Shown piece by piece: positions 1 to 13,500 of a stretch of 64,000 nucleotides of DNA (positions within the stretch are counted from its first letter, which is position 1; each line of letters begins with the position of its first letter). The position numbers were made by a program, and so were the translations under genes. Origin of the DNA: Acanthochlamys bracteata (taxonomy: Eukaryota; Streptophyta; Magnoliopsida; Pandanales; Velloziaceae); the NCBI GenBank assembly GCA_019914995.1, contig CM034142.1, positions 5,165,031-5,229,030 of the forward strand, in the 5' to 3' direction. The notes under the pieces were generated by a model, which was given only the letters and a program-made list of their open reading frames with translations, made no database searches and was not told where the DNA came from.

Positions 1-700
1 TAATGGACATAGCTTTATTAACGCATCCTTTATAATTTTAGAATCAAATGTTGATCCATCCCAACCAACTAAAAAATATATGAATTTGAGATCATAAGTA
101 CATACAACCAGTATATTTTGTGTGAGGTATCTTTTTATCGCGATAGTTAAGAGCAATTGTGTGAGAAATATTAGCTCGAGTATACGTTCCATTAGTTACA
201 CGAATATAATCCTAACATTATAATTTATTATTTAGTAAGTTATGTAAAATAAATTTATTGTAAATAATTAGAGAAAAATTATTTTCATCTTGAAATATGG
301 ATAATATCTATGGGTATTGTAGATTTTAGCAGAACTCGTGACTATTACGCTGTTGCAAGAACCTTCCTTTTATTTCTATGGTAGCTCTTAAAAAATTGTG
401 AAACTGAGGACAAATACTTTCTCCAGATCGCTGGAAGATACATTATGCTAAACGATTTTTAGCTTTATCCAACAATACAAATAAAATTAATAACTTGTTC
501 TTTGATAGTAGCTCGTGGTGTAGGTCGAAACTTGCCATTAGTCACTAAAATGTCACACTATTTAGCAAATGTCGACAGACTCATTTGATAAACGCTACGA
601 CATCTAGCATTATTAGCTAGAGAACCAAATACTCCAATCTAATCCTTTCTATTTCTTCAGTAATGTTCGAATAAATTCAATTAGCTTTTCTCTTACATTA
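1..700 (-). pseudogene. PIF/Harbinger nuclease relic (HARBI1-like), cut by window edge
   Basis: The minus strand carries scattered pieces of a plant Harbinger transposase nuclease. Around 640-450 I read CRSVYQMSLSTFAK followed by RPTPRATIKEQVINF, the usual N-terminal helical segment of these proteins. Around 215-130 NGTYTRANIS and NYRDKK match the DGTH...YRGRKG block. Around 115-10 TQNILVVCTYDLKF then LVGWDGSTFDSK match the QNVLAVC...LVGWEGSAHDSR catalytic-core block. Several stops and at least two frameshifts separate the pieces, so it is non-functional. The left window edge truncates it. Family assignment rests on remembered conserved blocks; exact borders are not visible. Confidence 0.75.
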
Positions 701-2810
701 GTTTTGTAACAAAAACCAATAAGTAACATCATAAATAATATATCATAGTCAAAAGATACAAATGCAATAGTTTATGCTTATTACCCATTTGAATATGAAC
801 AAATCTGCACAACAGAAAAGAACCAATCCGTAAAAGAATTCTTTAGGCAAAAAAAAAATCAAAAGTCAAAACCACAACTATAGCACGCAAGCCTGTAAAG
901 CAATCAAAACAGAGCATGCGTGCATGCAAACAAAACAAGTAAAGAAACTAAAGTAATCAATGCAAGCGTACTAGCAATGTAGAACCAAAATCATGATAGA
1001 AAGCCAGTAAACAAGAACTTCGTTTCATCATGTAAAGCACCAATTGGTCTAGGTAAGTAAGATGCTATCAAGTAACACAAAAACAAAAACAACAAAAAAA
1101 GGGTACCGAAACAACCAAATAGAAAAAAGTAAATAAATAATAAAAAGCCATTCTCAGATCTGCTTCTATTTTCTTCTTAGAAACAAATCTTAAATAACAC
1201 CACCATCAACAACAAAATTCCAACAAAAATTTAGAAATTAAAATACCAATCAATATATTAAAAAAAGAACAACCAAAATTTGAAAAATTAAAAAATAAAA
1301 TCCGATTTGGCCAAAGAAGATGAAATAGAGAATGAGAGAGAGAGAGAGAAAGAGAGAGAGATCAAACCAGTAAAGAAGAGCGAGAAGAAGACAGGATGAA
1401 GGAGAGGCAGCCATCAATAGGGAAAAAAAATGGCACGAAAAAGTTAGGTGAGTTCGACTGCTCAAGAGAAGGAGACACGAAATTAGATTAGGTAGGGTAG
1501 CAGACGAGGACAAAAGTGAAAACAAATTTCTCTTCTTATGTGTACCAGGCGAATCGACGAGTACGTGTTTTAAGTATAAAATAGTGAGAATAATGGAGAA
1601 CTGTTCTCTTTCTTAATTTTTAATAAAGTATTACCAAACGTGGGTAGCGGTAAAAAAATACTTCATCTTACCTTCACTCCCTACCTTTACGTATATCCGA
1701 ACATGCGTAACAACACTAAGGCTAGCATCATTCGAACAAAAGAAGGTTGGAGGATAAGATCATACCGATCTGCTTAGAGAGGCTAAGATGGAAGGAGGTT
1801 GGAGACGTGATCCGCCGGAGAACGCATAAGTACAAATCAATGTGGAGTTAGAAGAAAAGTGTTTGGTGACTGATAAGAAAAATTAGTAATATTTAAATTC
1901 TTAGAAATTCTTTGGAGCAGTAAAAGAGAATGAGAGAAAGAAATAAATCATAGAGGAAAAATAATCTAAGTGCTCACATGTGAACACACCAGAGGACAAA
2001 AACTATAAAACAAGAGGAATTGCAACCCAACAACCCACCAATAAGATCGATCCAATAGCAACAAACTAGTAGAAGCCTACCATCAACAGCAACAATAGCG
2101 ATCAATCAAACAGCGGTTATATATCCAGTCTAGCAGCAATGGTCCTACAATTAAAATAGTCCAATCCAACTGCAATAAATTTTGCCCTATTTAAATTGAC
2201 AGATAAGTGGACTGACTTGTTTACCCGTCGGATCAACCACGATCCAAAAGGTTTTTGAGTCAACACTCAAATTGGGTCTGCCATTTATAGATTCTAGTGA
2301 CGGTTTGCATTATGTTTTGGAAAGCTTTTGAGGTCCTTTTTCAAAGTGCTTCTCTATACTTCATTTAAAAAGCCCACCATAATATTATAAAGACTTTTTA
2401 AAAACTCAAAAGACCATTTTTAAATTATATGCTATATAATAACTATATGTGTAATTTTTTCAAGTTCTTTTTCGCTAAATATTCGTTTATAAAAAAAGCT
2501 CTTTATTCTCCAAATGCTACTTTTCTTCAGTAATCCCAAACGTGTCCTAAATCATTTTATTATGGTCAAGCATTTACTTTAATTTTGTTTTGATTTTTAA
2601 AGTTTATATAGTTTTTGGTTGCATTCTAAATTTTACATAGAATTTTTATCTCTATATTAAATTTTTGTTAAATATATCACAAAATATTTGTATATATGGT
2701 ATTGAATTATAATTTCCTATTCGTACAAAAGATTACTTCTAAATATAATTTGAAATGTAAAATGTAGAAATGATTTTGTATAAATAGCATATCATAAAAA
2801 AGTATATATT
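700..2810. other. Non-coding, no gene recognised
   Basis: No coding region is supported here. The part at 780-1560 on the minus strand looks like the leader and promoter side of the Harbinger relic: pyrimidine-rich with a GA/CT microsatellite. The stretch 2290-2550 has the look of a hAT-type MITE end (right side reads, on the minus strand, TTTAGGACACGTTTGGGATT), but I could not define matching termini or a target duplication. Confidence 0.4.
1334..1361. repeat. (GA)n microsatellite
   Basis: Imperfect GA dinucleotide run, interrupted once by an extra A. Confidence 0.9.
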
Positions 2811-3202
2811 GGGAGGGATAGGGATACTCCTTTCTTAGGGGCACTACCGAGCACTCTCTCTTCGGTTCATGATCGGCGTGACCTCCAAATCTAATCTCTA
2901 CTACTGGATATGAAAACAATGAGTTAGAAATCTATTCATAAATTTCAGCTCAATCAGAACATTAATTCACCTCCATCCGGTCACTTGATTAAAATGACAG
3001 AAAGTAAGAAAACTTTAAAATATATATGTTGTATCATTTTTGTCATTTTGATCAAAGACCGGATAGAGGTGAATTCGTAATCCGATTAAGCTAAAATTTA
3101 ATAGGTAGGTTTCTAATTCATAATTCTTCATATCCAACGGTGGAGATTGAATTTATAGATCACACTGGTCATAAACCAAAGAGGGAGTCCCTTATCCCCT
3201 CC
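2811..3202. mobile_element. Foldback MITE, copy 1
   Basis: A 392-bp imperfect inverted repeat over its whole length. The left arm starts GGGAGGGATAGGGATACTCC and the right arm ends, read on the other strand, GGAGGGGATAAGGGACTCCC. Inner parts also pair: CACCTCCATCCGGTCACTTG near 2970 pairs with sequence near 3060-3075. It sits in short AT repeats (atatat), so a target duplication cannot be told apart. No coding capacity. It is related to the copy that follows. The superfamily is not determined; long arms would fit a Mutator-like foldback. Confidence 0.75.
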
Positions 3203-3216
3203 ATATATATATATAT

Positions 3217-4141
3217 GGGAGAGATAGTAGCATTCTAGTCTTTATGCACATTGCAACGCACTCCACAGCCTTTGTAGTCGAGAAGATTTCCAAATTCAAT
3301 ATCTATTATTGGATATGAAGAATTATAAATTGATAAAATATGCTGATAAAATTTTATCTCAATCAGAAATCAATCTCCATCATGCCACTTGATCAAGATG
3401 ACTCAGAAAGAAAAAATATATTTTTTGTCAAGTTTTACTATTTGTGTCATTATGATCAAGTGGCCGAATGGAGGTTGGTTCATAATCCGATTGAGATAAA
3501 TTTTGTCAGCATGTTATCGACTCATAGTTTTTCATATTCAATAGTAAAGATTGGACCTAGAAGTCTCCATCAAGGTTGTCAAATCGGTATCTTAGGTATG
3601 ATCGTTTCGCTTAAGTATGATCGTAAAATTGGGATCTTAAAGTAAGATCATAATATTTTACATTACCGATAAATTTTATAAAATTTTTTTTCAATACCAT
3701 TAAAAATCTTTTATAAAAGTTTTACTAGTATTTTTTTCTAAAAAAAATTTAGTAAATTTAAAAAATTTTAAAATTCTTTTACATTTTATAAAAAATTACT
3801 CTATATTTTATAGAAAATTTCTCAAAATTATAATTTTTTAGAAAACCTTCAAAATTTTTATAAAAAACTCTTTAAAGTTTTATAAAAAAACTCTTTCAAA
3901 TATAGTTAATTACAAAAAAATTTTCAAAAGTAAAATCGTATAAGATCGTGATCGTACCGATTTTAAGATTTAAATCGGGATTTAGGTGGGATTTTACTTG
4001 AGATCGAGATCGTTTAGATGAAGTAAAATCGTAAGATTTTAAGATTTAGATTGGAATTTTGATAACCTTGGTCTCTATAGCCACAAATATCAGTGAAGCG
4101 CACTGGAGTGTGCATAAAAACTAAAGTGCCCCTATTCCTTC
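3217..4141. mobile_element. Foldback MITE, copy 2, split by a nested element
   Basis: Second copy of the neighbouring foldback family in the same orientation. It begins GGGAGAGATAGTAGCATTC and shares the block around CACTTGATCAAGATGAC. Its arms pair: 3235-3290 (TTTATGCACATTGCAACGCA) with 4085-4130, read on the other strand as TTTATGCACACTCCAGTGCG. The right arm is displaced by a 500-bp insertion at 3571-4070. Without that insertion the element would be about 425 bp, close to copy 1. Confidence 0.75.
3571..4070. mobile_element. hAT-like MITE nested inside the foldback MITE
   Basis: 500 bp bounded by inverted ends: left CAAGGTTGTCAAATCGGTAT, right (other strand) CAAGGTTATCAAAATTCCAA. Flanks are GTCTCCAT (3563-3570) and GTCTCTAT (4071-4078), an 8-bp target duplication with one mismatch, the length expected for hAT. 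The interior is very AT-rich with repeated AAAATTT-type runs and no reading frame. It interrupts the right arm of the surrounding foldback element, so it inserted later. Confidence 0.7.
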
Positions 4142-6700
4142 ATATATGAAGTGTGTGTGTTTTAGATTGTAAGCAGATGTTATATTGAATATAATGAAAA
4201 CCTTAACAATAGGGGCTAAAACAAAAATATTTAAACATTACCAGCAAAATTTAAACTAAGGTGAAATTTTAAGTTAAATTTCTAACGTATTTCTCCTTAT
4301 TGAGTATGTAGTAAATACATTCAGAATAGAGACACTACAACCATTATGCATGTGGTGCCAAGGTGTCAGCAATTTGAATGAAAATCTAACGGCTCTCGTA
4401 AAAGCAGCTAATCTTTACGAGATCGAACTTCTGGGGGCAAATTTGTATTTAGCATACTAAAATTTTGCGACTTCGACCCTTTGGAGCCAAATTTAGGCCT
4501 TTTACCTACCTTTAACTAATATGAAAAACCCGTGAACATTGTTTCAAATTTTAGGCTCTTTCTATTTGATTAATTCTTTCCTAGCAAATGAAAAAAACAT
4601 GCAATGCTACTCCCATATTATATTTTCCTTATTTTATTAGTAATTTTCCACGTTTTCTACACTCATTCTCAATTTCTATTTTGCTTATAGATTTAATTTA
4701 CACATTATCGACCTAATTTATATATTATTTAACTATTTATATAATATGGATTTTTGTTTCGACTTTATCAATCTTTATTATTGACTAATTTTGTTTCATA
4801 ATTTTTCTCTTGTACTCATTGAGCTAGGCTGTTGCTGCTTCTTCTTTCTTTCTTCTTCTGCTCCTTCTTCTATGGCCATGCTTGCGCTTGTCTCCTTCTC
4901 TATCGCCGATCTGCGTACCTTCTTCCTCTAATATTTTCCTATCTTTAGTTCCTCTAGACGAATTGAATTCACGACTAGTGTTCAGACTCTACCCATGCAT
5001 ATTTGCCTTCCTCGTGCCTAAGCATGCCTTTCTCACCATCGATCTGGTACAATCCTTCCTCGGACGTTCTCCTATCTTCAAATGATTTCTTTTGCTTTTT
5101 CTTTTTGAATGGAATTTGATTGATTAATTTTTTTGATAATTGTGAATAGATTAAGAAAAAGGATATAAATGTTAGTGAAGTCACAAGATTGACGTGTCAA
5201 GAATCCATAATGATGATATATTTCGACCGACAGTGTGTAAAGTTTTCGATAAATTTTTTTGACTTTCTAACTTTTTGAGATTTGGTCCGTAGTTTTTTTT
5301 AAAAAAATTATTTACATATGAGTCTTTTATTCAGATTTGAATTTTTATCATTTTTTTTCAATGTCAGAGTGCTTTGAATTGGTAACTGAAACATGCGAAG
5401 TATTTGACATTCAAAATTTAGAGAGAGAAAGTTAAATTCATGTAAATAAAATATGCCCTTATAGTTCTTCTCTTACTAAAAGTAATTCTTTTTACATTTT
5501 TACAACTCACCCTTTTTCAATAAAATTATTTTAATTCACTTTCAATTATACAAATTTAGTCAATAAATCAATTTCAGTTTATCTCTTTCTACATAGAATT
5601 TACAAAAATTAAATCTTTTCAATAATATTACTTATAATAACTTATTTTTGAACAATACAAACTTATTTTTAAAAATACGCTCTAATTCAAACTACTCTGT
5701 ATTTCAATAAAAATACTCTTGCCCTAATGCATAATTTATATAAGCTTCTCGGTTTCTTTTTTCGTAAAGCCTGATGTTATAGCTCGCAAGTCCAATGATC
5801 TGTCGGATCATTTCATTTCAACCAACTTATAGAAATGCAAAAAGAGATCGTACCATGGAGATCACACTAATGATGTGTCCACAACTTTTATAAACAGTGG
5901 ATCTAGATGTTCGCTGTCAATTTCTTCTTGGTTGTTGTTAATGGCAGACAGAACTTTTAAACAATCAAGCAAAAATCCCAACTTGCAGTTAATAAACAAC
6001 ACTAGCACTACGGAAAAACAAATCCCATCTGTGCAACTTGCACTTAGTAAATGTCTCCTAAACTCAAGTTGCCCTTATGATGACAGGTGGCACATTTAGG
6101 TGCCCTCGTTATGTGCCATTTGTCAGAAGCACGGCTTGTCTTGGTTCATGTATCGATGAGAGAAGATTATTATCAAAATGTAGAAATCTGGTCAGGAGTC
6201 TTGGGTCTGCCAAAAAAGCAGCAAGCAAGTGGCAACCTTTTAGAATAGCTGTTATAGTGCGTCGTTTACTTTGTTCCCATGATCAGAAATTATATATGTG
6301 TCATGTGACTTGACCCCGCTGTCACGTGCTGGTGGATCCCCATATACCATTGCTTACTCATTGTTCTCATTGATCTCATGTTCTGTTCGGTATTTTGGCT
6401 ATTTAGCATAGAGCGACACTACGTGGTCGAAAAGCAGCCAGAAACAATAAGGTTTGTTTAATCCAAATAGTAATGCGCGATTGAATTGGTTACGTTGACA
6501 AATTAGATTTTTTATTTTAATTTTGTTTCCTGTTTGTGATAGAGAGAGGATCAGTGTAATAAAGAGCGCGATGGTTTTGTTTGTAAAACAAATGGCTTCT
6601 TTACATTGGTGAGCCGAGATTAAAACGTTATTTAAATTAATTAATAAATTATAAGAAATTTGAACGTGATCGCATAGATCCAGTAGTCTTTCTTTCTTCT
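4142..6700. other. Non-coding, no gene recognised
   Basis: AT-rich with a pyrimidine-rich tract at 4820-4880 (CTTCTTCTTT repeats). Short frames in 5870-6310 have no recognisable family. The part 6300-6700 contains CACGTG-like and TATA-like words upstream of the leader described next and may be promoter, but nothing decides this. Confidence 0.35.
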
Positions 6701-6768
6701 TCTTCACCAACTATGTTATAACCAATTCGTTCTCCACAAAATTAACGCCACCACCAACAAGGATAGTT

Positions 6769-7183
6769 GATCTCCAAATTCTTTCCTTGTTTTTCAGTTT
6801 CACTTATTGATCGCTAGTTTGCTGCCGTTTCCAGGTGAAGATTCTGATTCTTTTATGAAATTTGTTATCATTATTATTTTGTTTGAAAATTGTCTTAGTT
6901 GTGAGTTTTCGGATCAGGATTTTGTAGCAGTCACGCTTGTGCTTTTCTTTTTGTTTTTTTATGAGATTTTGGGTTAATGTGAAGTGAATTTCGTAGATGA
7001 AGTTCATCTCTCGGGAGTGATTTGGATGAGAAATTGGTCCGTGAGATTTAGGGTTCTTCAAGGTTGTTGATTGCATGAAATATTATGAATGTGCTATGAG
7101 GATTTTGCTTGTTTTCTTTAACAGTATTGGATTTTTGGAGTTTGTAGTTATTAGGTGCAATTCTCTGCAGAGTTTTAGCAAAT
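6769..7183 (+). repeat. Tandem duplication, copy 1 (415 bp)
   Basis: Starts GATCTCCAAATTCTTTCCTT and ends AGTTTTAGCAAAT, where copy 2 begins at once. The shared block GATGAAGTTCATCTCTCGGG and the block GCATGAAATATTATGAATGT are identical in the two copies. It lies in the T-rich leader-intron-like region of the possible transcription unit. Confidence 0.9.
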
Positions 7184-7584
7184 GATCTCCAATTTCTTTC
7201 CTTGTTTTTTCGGTTCACTCTACTATCTCAAATTTGCTGCCATCTCTAGTTGATGATTTGATTCTTTTTATTATTTTTTTTGGCTTGAAATTCGTCTTAG
7301 TTGTGGGGTTTTAGATCAGGTTTTTGTAGCAGTCAGGATTGTGGGTTTTTGTTTGTTTGTTTTGTGCGATTTTGGGTTAATGGGAAGTGAAGTTGTAAGA
7401 TGAAGTTCATCTCTCGGGAGTGATTTGAATGGGAAATTGGTCGGTTAAATTTAGCGTTCTTCAAGATTGTCGATTGCATGAAATATTATGAATGTGCTAT
7501 GAGGATTTTGTTTCATTTCTTTATCAGTATCGGTTTTGGAGTATTTAGTTATTAGGTCCAATTTTCTTCACAGTTTTAGCAAAT
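7184..7584 (+). repeat. Tandem duplication, copy 2 (401 bp)
   Basis: Head-to-tail copy of the preceding 415 bp. It begins GATCTCCAATTTCTTTCCTT and ends CAGTTTTAGCAAAT. Differences are scattered substitutions and small indels, so the duplication is old enough to have diverged. Confidence 0.9.
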
Positions 7585-10500
7585 TATTGTTACCGATATT
7601 TGTTTTAATCATTTCATTTCTGGCTTTAGATTCTTTCGTTGAAATGTCTTACAAGGTCCCTTTTCGTTTTCCTTTCTTATTTTTTTACTTTTAGCTATTG
7701 ATCTCTTTTTGGGAAAAGCATAATTTTGCTTCAGTTATTGGTAAAAATATCTAACTGAGTATTATGTATCAAAATGTAATGCAGAAGATGTGACTTTTGC
7801 TTTCAGAGCCTCTTAAACTGTGTACTAGGTGCTGTAACTTTGAACTTCCAAATTTGAGCAACGGGCTCCCTCGATAGTTACTACATATAAGAATGTGACT
7901 GAAAATCTGTAGTTAACAAGAACAATACTACATGTTTGTGTTGGAAACACCTCTTGAGGGTTCCTTCTCTCTTTCTCGTAGCTAGTGTTCGTTCATGATG
8001 ATAAATAGGTGGCGGATGACTTTGTGAACGGGTAGATCTAAAGATGCAATGCTATTAGCTGGACTTAGTATAACCAGATCAAAAACCTTTAACTATACTT
8101 TCAGAGTATCCGTCATGTTAGAAGCCTCAAATTTGCCCTTCAGCAGTTGTTATTTGTATGACTTGATTAAAGAATAACTGTGTTATTCAATATAGTGAGA
8201 GGGTTAGGAATATGACGATAAAGATTTTGTTGTTTCCTACATGAATGAACATGTTGTGGTATTCTAGGCAGTCAGTAATGTTCAACTTTATTGGTCGTAC
8301 AATTAGTTTTAGATTATATTGACTGAATCAATTGTTCTTCAACTTTTTAAATTTATGAGAAAAGATAAATTATGCTTTTGATTGCTAAGAGACCTATTTT
8401 GCGTCCACTTCTAACTGAACTTTTATGGCTCATTTCCGTAACTCCTTCTGCATGTAAACTGATAAACTTATGGTTAACATAATTTACAAAATTATTTGGA
8501 TTGCTGTAGTGTTGTAGTACCTTCCACCTAAACAGGTCCATTTTTTTTGTGTCAGTTATGTTAGTGTGGGAGTATGTTTCTGATGCTTAATGAAGGTGAC
8601 TTACTTTTGTGCGTCTCTTTACACTAGGATTACTAGGATTGGATCAATGGGCACTTATTTATTTGCATTTTCTAATTAATACTGCACTATATATTGGGCA
8701 GTTTCAGTAGGAGGAGGTAGCGAGTTTGAGGCAACAACTGTGGAACTTCTAAAGTTATGATGGTATAGCACTTTTACTTATTTATGATTTTTTAAAGTTT
8801 ACTTGAGGAGTTATTGTTTTTATCCTGCTAAATAGGTGGTACAATTACTAGTTATGGTAATAATGAAAACTAGATGGGAGATAGTAGTTAACATAGAAAT
8901 GGGAGTAGTTGGGTAAAGGTGATATTTATGGATAGTTGATATGCGAAAGTTTAGGACTACTATATATAACCATTTAATCTCTCCATTTTAAGAGAGAATT
9001 AGTTCAGAATTGTAGAGCCTTCACCAGACTACCGGTGTTTATCTCCACCTTGTCCGATGCACGCCTACGGTGTATCATATTACAACATCTTTATTTGAGC
9101 TTAATGACCAATTTAGGTTTTCGTTTGCAAATGGTTAGGTTGTGTTAGTGTAGAGAGCTTTTAAAAAGAACCTGTAATTCCCCTTACCATGTCTAAATCA
9201 TATAGCTCCAAGTGAAGCTAAAGTGGTCTGATCAGGACGAGAATGTACACATGATTTCTGTAGCTTTTGTACTAATGGAACTGTGGTTTTGTTGCTAGTG
9301 GAACTGTTATTGTCAACATTGCCTTGATTGAAGTTGCTTCCAGACAAATCTGCCTATTCATAGATTCTGGCACGCCTTACAGCTTTACATGTTTCTCTTA
9401 GGCTTATGTCTTGCAATGCCTTTTCTTTTAGGAGTTCACTTAGTGGCTTCAGATCTTGGTAGAAGTAATGTGTTGTCTGCATTAGATTTGGAATTTGCTG
9501 TTTCTATATTAAATTTCCAAGTTCATTTGCACAAGAAACTGCAAAAGAACAGTTTCAATTGTGCATGCAAATTTTTTGCCTTTAACCATCTTTCCTCGTC
9601 CTACACTATCTCCAGCCTAAAATGAGCACAGGTTGTCTTTGAAGCTTAGTATCACATGTTTAAAACTTGCTGCCAAGGGTTACTACTTCATCTAATTGCT
9701 GAAGTTAATGGATTGCTTATCCTAATCCTGGGTAGAATGCATTGTCAAAGCTATTTACATTCTTGACCTATGAATCTCAGTTTGGGCATTGTTGTCTGGC
9801 TGATCTTAAGATGATCTTCAGACAAAAATGGGTCCAACCATCTGTAGATAACAGTAGAATAAGATATATTGTGAAACCAACATTCTTTATGGTTGTTTTG
9901 GAAGCAGTTAGACAAACTGCTTTTTCTGTGCGCAACTGAAAATATGTACCTTCTATTGGTTCGGAAAAATTCATATATGGATTTTGCATTGTACTCTGTG
10001 CGCAGCTGCTTTTTCTGGACAAACTCTCACCTCTTAGGTTTTAGAATGTGAGGCTATTTTCTGATTAGAGAGTGCAAGCGTAGCTATCTTAAATAGCATT
10101 AGATAGTGCAAAACATTAGAGCTTTTTCTCGTAGATCATTTTCGTTGTCCCAAATGCTTGCAGAGGTACTCTCCTTGATTTGACATTCTTAGCACTTATT
10201 TTGTTGAATTTTTCTTCCGCCTTCTGGGAATAATCTGATGGTTATCTTCTTAAAATCACTTAAATGATTCATTGTTTCAACAGCCAATGTCATACTCACT
10301 GATGATCAAATATATGGAAGTAGTGGTAGAAGGAACTTTGTTTCAGCATAGTAGGGGCCATGCACTATTAAAAAATTGCCTGACAATAATCAGTCACATA
10401 AAATGTTGTTGCCTTATCAACCACTTTTTCTGTCTCAACTGGACCTCACTGACCTTCAATGACTTCATGCTTGCTTTTTCAAATTAGATCTTGCAAACTT

Positions 10501-13500
10501 GGCCAAGCAGAGATGTTTTGAGCTCATAGATAGACCTAATTCAGATCATAGAGGTTTGCGCGTATGTATGCCAGACATTGATCTAGTTGTCTTCAAACGT
10601 GTCAGAGTCATGGATCTTTGACTAAGAGCACAATTCTGACTCCCAATCTACTTAGTGCAGCTGAAGTTTGCTGCAAAGATAGAATTTTTACGGGAATACC
10701 CTTTCATATTTGCCTGTGGTAATGATTTACTTGAGATTTGAGGCTCCTGTTTGTGCTTCTTCTATCCATTGCTGTGAGTAGAATTGGTTGGACATGTAAA
10801 TTCTCTGTGATCATAAAGCACCTTTGGTAGCTTCCTCATTTAGTCCTTTTATTGCAGAAACCTAGAAAAGCAACTCTGTATCAGGCAAGCTTAGATAGTA
10901 CTGATTCATTGATACCTTCTGTCTTGCCTGTTTATATCGTGATGCATCCAAGTCTACAACAAAGCAATCTCTACCTTCTTGTAATGTTTGACATATTGTT
11001 CATGAAGTTGTTTCCCCTGCATTTACGTGTTTAAAAAACATATACTGCATGGGTTACTTTAAAGCATAATGAAAATGATTGCAGATACCTTTCTTCTTTA
11101 ATTCCTTAATTTCATCAATTAAGATCTTGTCCTGCAAGAGAAATAGAATGCATTACTACTATTGCTCAGAAGACGTATACTAGATTGTTTGTCATTCCCT
11201 TGGGCAAGTTGTTGTTGCTACCTTCTTCATTTTGACTGTTTTTAGACTCATCTCTAGTCGCTTCTCTAGAAGCTGTAGGTCTCCAACAGTCCAGCGAGGT
11301 TCCGTCCTGTAAGTATCCTGGAAAGAATGATATATAAGCACTGGATGTTTTGTTGTAGCATCATGTTTTTAGAGGAAGGAAATATTATTTGGACAAAGTT
11401 GAAAAGGAAAGCAAGAATCTGATTACGATTGTTTCAGTTTTTCTGTGAGAAAATATGTGGCTTTAAATAATATTTACCTATTGAGGTTCTTCATTGTTAC
11501 TATGTCTAGGAGTTGATTGCATTGATCACCTAATAAATGTAACATTCCTTTATACCCGTGAATCAGGATGGCAGTTCATTTAGAAGTAGCTAATGGAAGA
11601 GCTACCGTAGTGTTCAAAACAATAACAAAAGCTTCGCTTTCTGGAAGAGAAAATGCAGAATAACTTGACTTGTATCTTAGAAAAAAGCATAGGGGAAACT
11701 TGTCTTATAAAATAGCCGTTAATTTATTTGAATAGTTTTAGATCAAGATTTGTCAGCTTATACATACTAATATGTCTATCATATGCGACAGGTTCTGAAA
11801 GTGGTACAGATATTGCTTTTGCAAATCTTGCAGTTGTTGCCTCAGACTTGCTGCTTCCTGCTGCCAAAACTGGTACATAGGGGAAAACATATATATTATT
11901 TCATCTCATGCCAATAAGGACATTGTATCATTAATATGTTCAGAAAGGATACTCTTATATGTTTGAACAGTGGTACAACTTTTTGTCTGTCTGCAAGTTT
12001 CACAAGGTCGGTCAGCGACTTTGCTTATTTCATTTTTTATACCTGGAATTGAAAAAATTGATCTACTTATAATTTCTGACATAGAGCTTCTCTATAGTGG
12101 CTATCTAGATGAAATTCTTGCAGAAAAGTTATTGTCTCTTCCATAGTTGCTCCTGCATACTTCTGTTTCACAGGTAGCATTCTTAGAAGGTCCAAAAATT
12201 ATACCCTCTGTATTGTAAGGTATGTAGGACTCAGGCATGTACATAGGTGATCATAAGCTGTCTGATTATATCCCTGATTAGAACTGTACTCCATCTTGCA
12301 GAGTGAAACAGAGCGTATATTTCCTTCTGAAAACAGTCTTATGTGCACCATGCATTAGAAAAGTAATTCTGGTTTTTTTTTATTAATGAATCCTCATAAA
12401 CTACTCAACAGGTATCTGCAAAATGGAAAAGTTGATAAGTTGTTGAATTGTTAACTATTTCTAAGGATATTTTATTCCCATGAGAGTTATTTGTCATTAT
12501 TTTCCAAATTGATGTGGTTTTGTTTGAGAAGTGGCTAGTTGGAAGTCTTTTATCTGATTAAGATTGTACAAGAAGCATCTTCGTACACAATAGCCTATTC
12601 ATGGGGTAAAGTACACAATGACCTAGACTAAAGACACTTCTCGTACTATATAGGTTGTCAATGCATTTGACTTTATTAAGGGAAGAGAAGTATACACTTA
12701 ATTAGGGGATGTTACGAACACTCTTGAGTATCCAACTTTTGTGCAACACAGTGGTCACTTTGACTGAAGCACAATGTGCCATGCTCATAGAAGAGAGTGC
12801 CAAAATAAATAAATAAGTAAAAGGAACTTTAGTAGCATTCCCTCAGTTTTGTATGTTAGCCTGACCTTGCCATCTCTCACTAACATTTAGAGAATCATTA
12901 CTGGTTGAGTCAATAGAAGCTTTACAGCTTTACTAGCATGAGCCAGAGAAAGGATTCTGATGCTTCTTATTGTGAATGATGGCATTCCTATGGAATGCAG
13001 AATCTAACACTTGCTGGATTTTTTGGTCAAATCTTTTCCCATTTTTTGTCTTTCAGGTTTGCTTTTCCATAAAATCTAGCATACTACTCGATAGATGAAA
13101 AATGGATGACAAAGAATGACCTCCTATGTTGTCAGGTTTTAGGAAGACGTCTAGGGAATTGAGGATGGTAATCATGGTTTACAAAGTCAAGCTGCATGAA
13201 ACTTGAGAGTTTAGTTAACTTAAACTCATTTTTATGGTTCCTTAGTTGACGCTGTAGTTTCTTAATCATTTTTTCCCTTTAGATCTCCTTAATGATATGT
13301 TTTGATCTCATGGATTTTGATATGCATTTGGGTGGAGGGTTTGGATTTTCTTTACTTTTTTATTATTTTTATTTCTACTTTTCTTTGTGGGGTGTGGGGA
13401 AGGGTAAGATCTACAGGATATTGTATGTGGACGACTTCCTATTCATGAGCGAGCATTTTTACTCTACATTCCTCTTCTAGTCTGTGAGGTACTTTACAAG

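Noticed and set aside
1250-1525. 91-codon minus-strand frame rich in Leu, Ser and Phe
   Set aside because: It is a translation of a CT-rich microsatellite leader; low complexity and no family.
9290-9420. FIDSGTPYSF-like reading resembling an aspartic protease site
   Set aside because: Only a short chance match; no flanking protease motifs, and stops follow at once.
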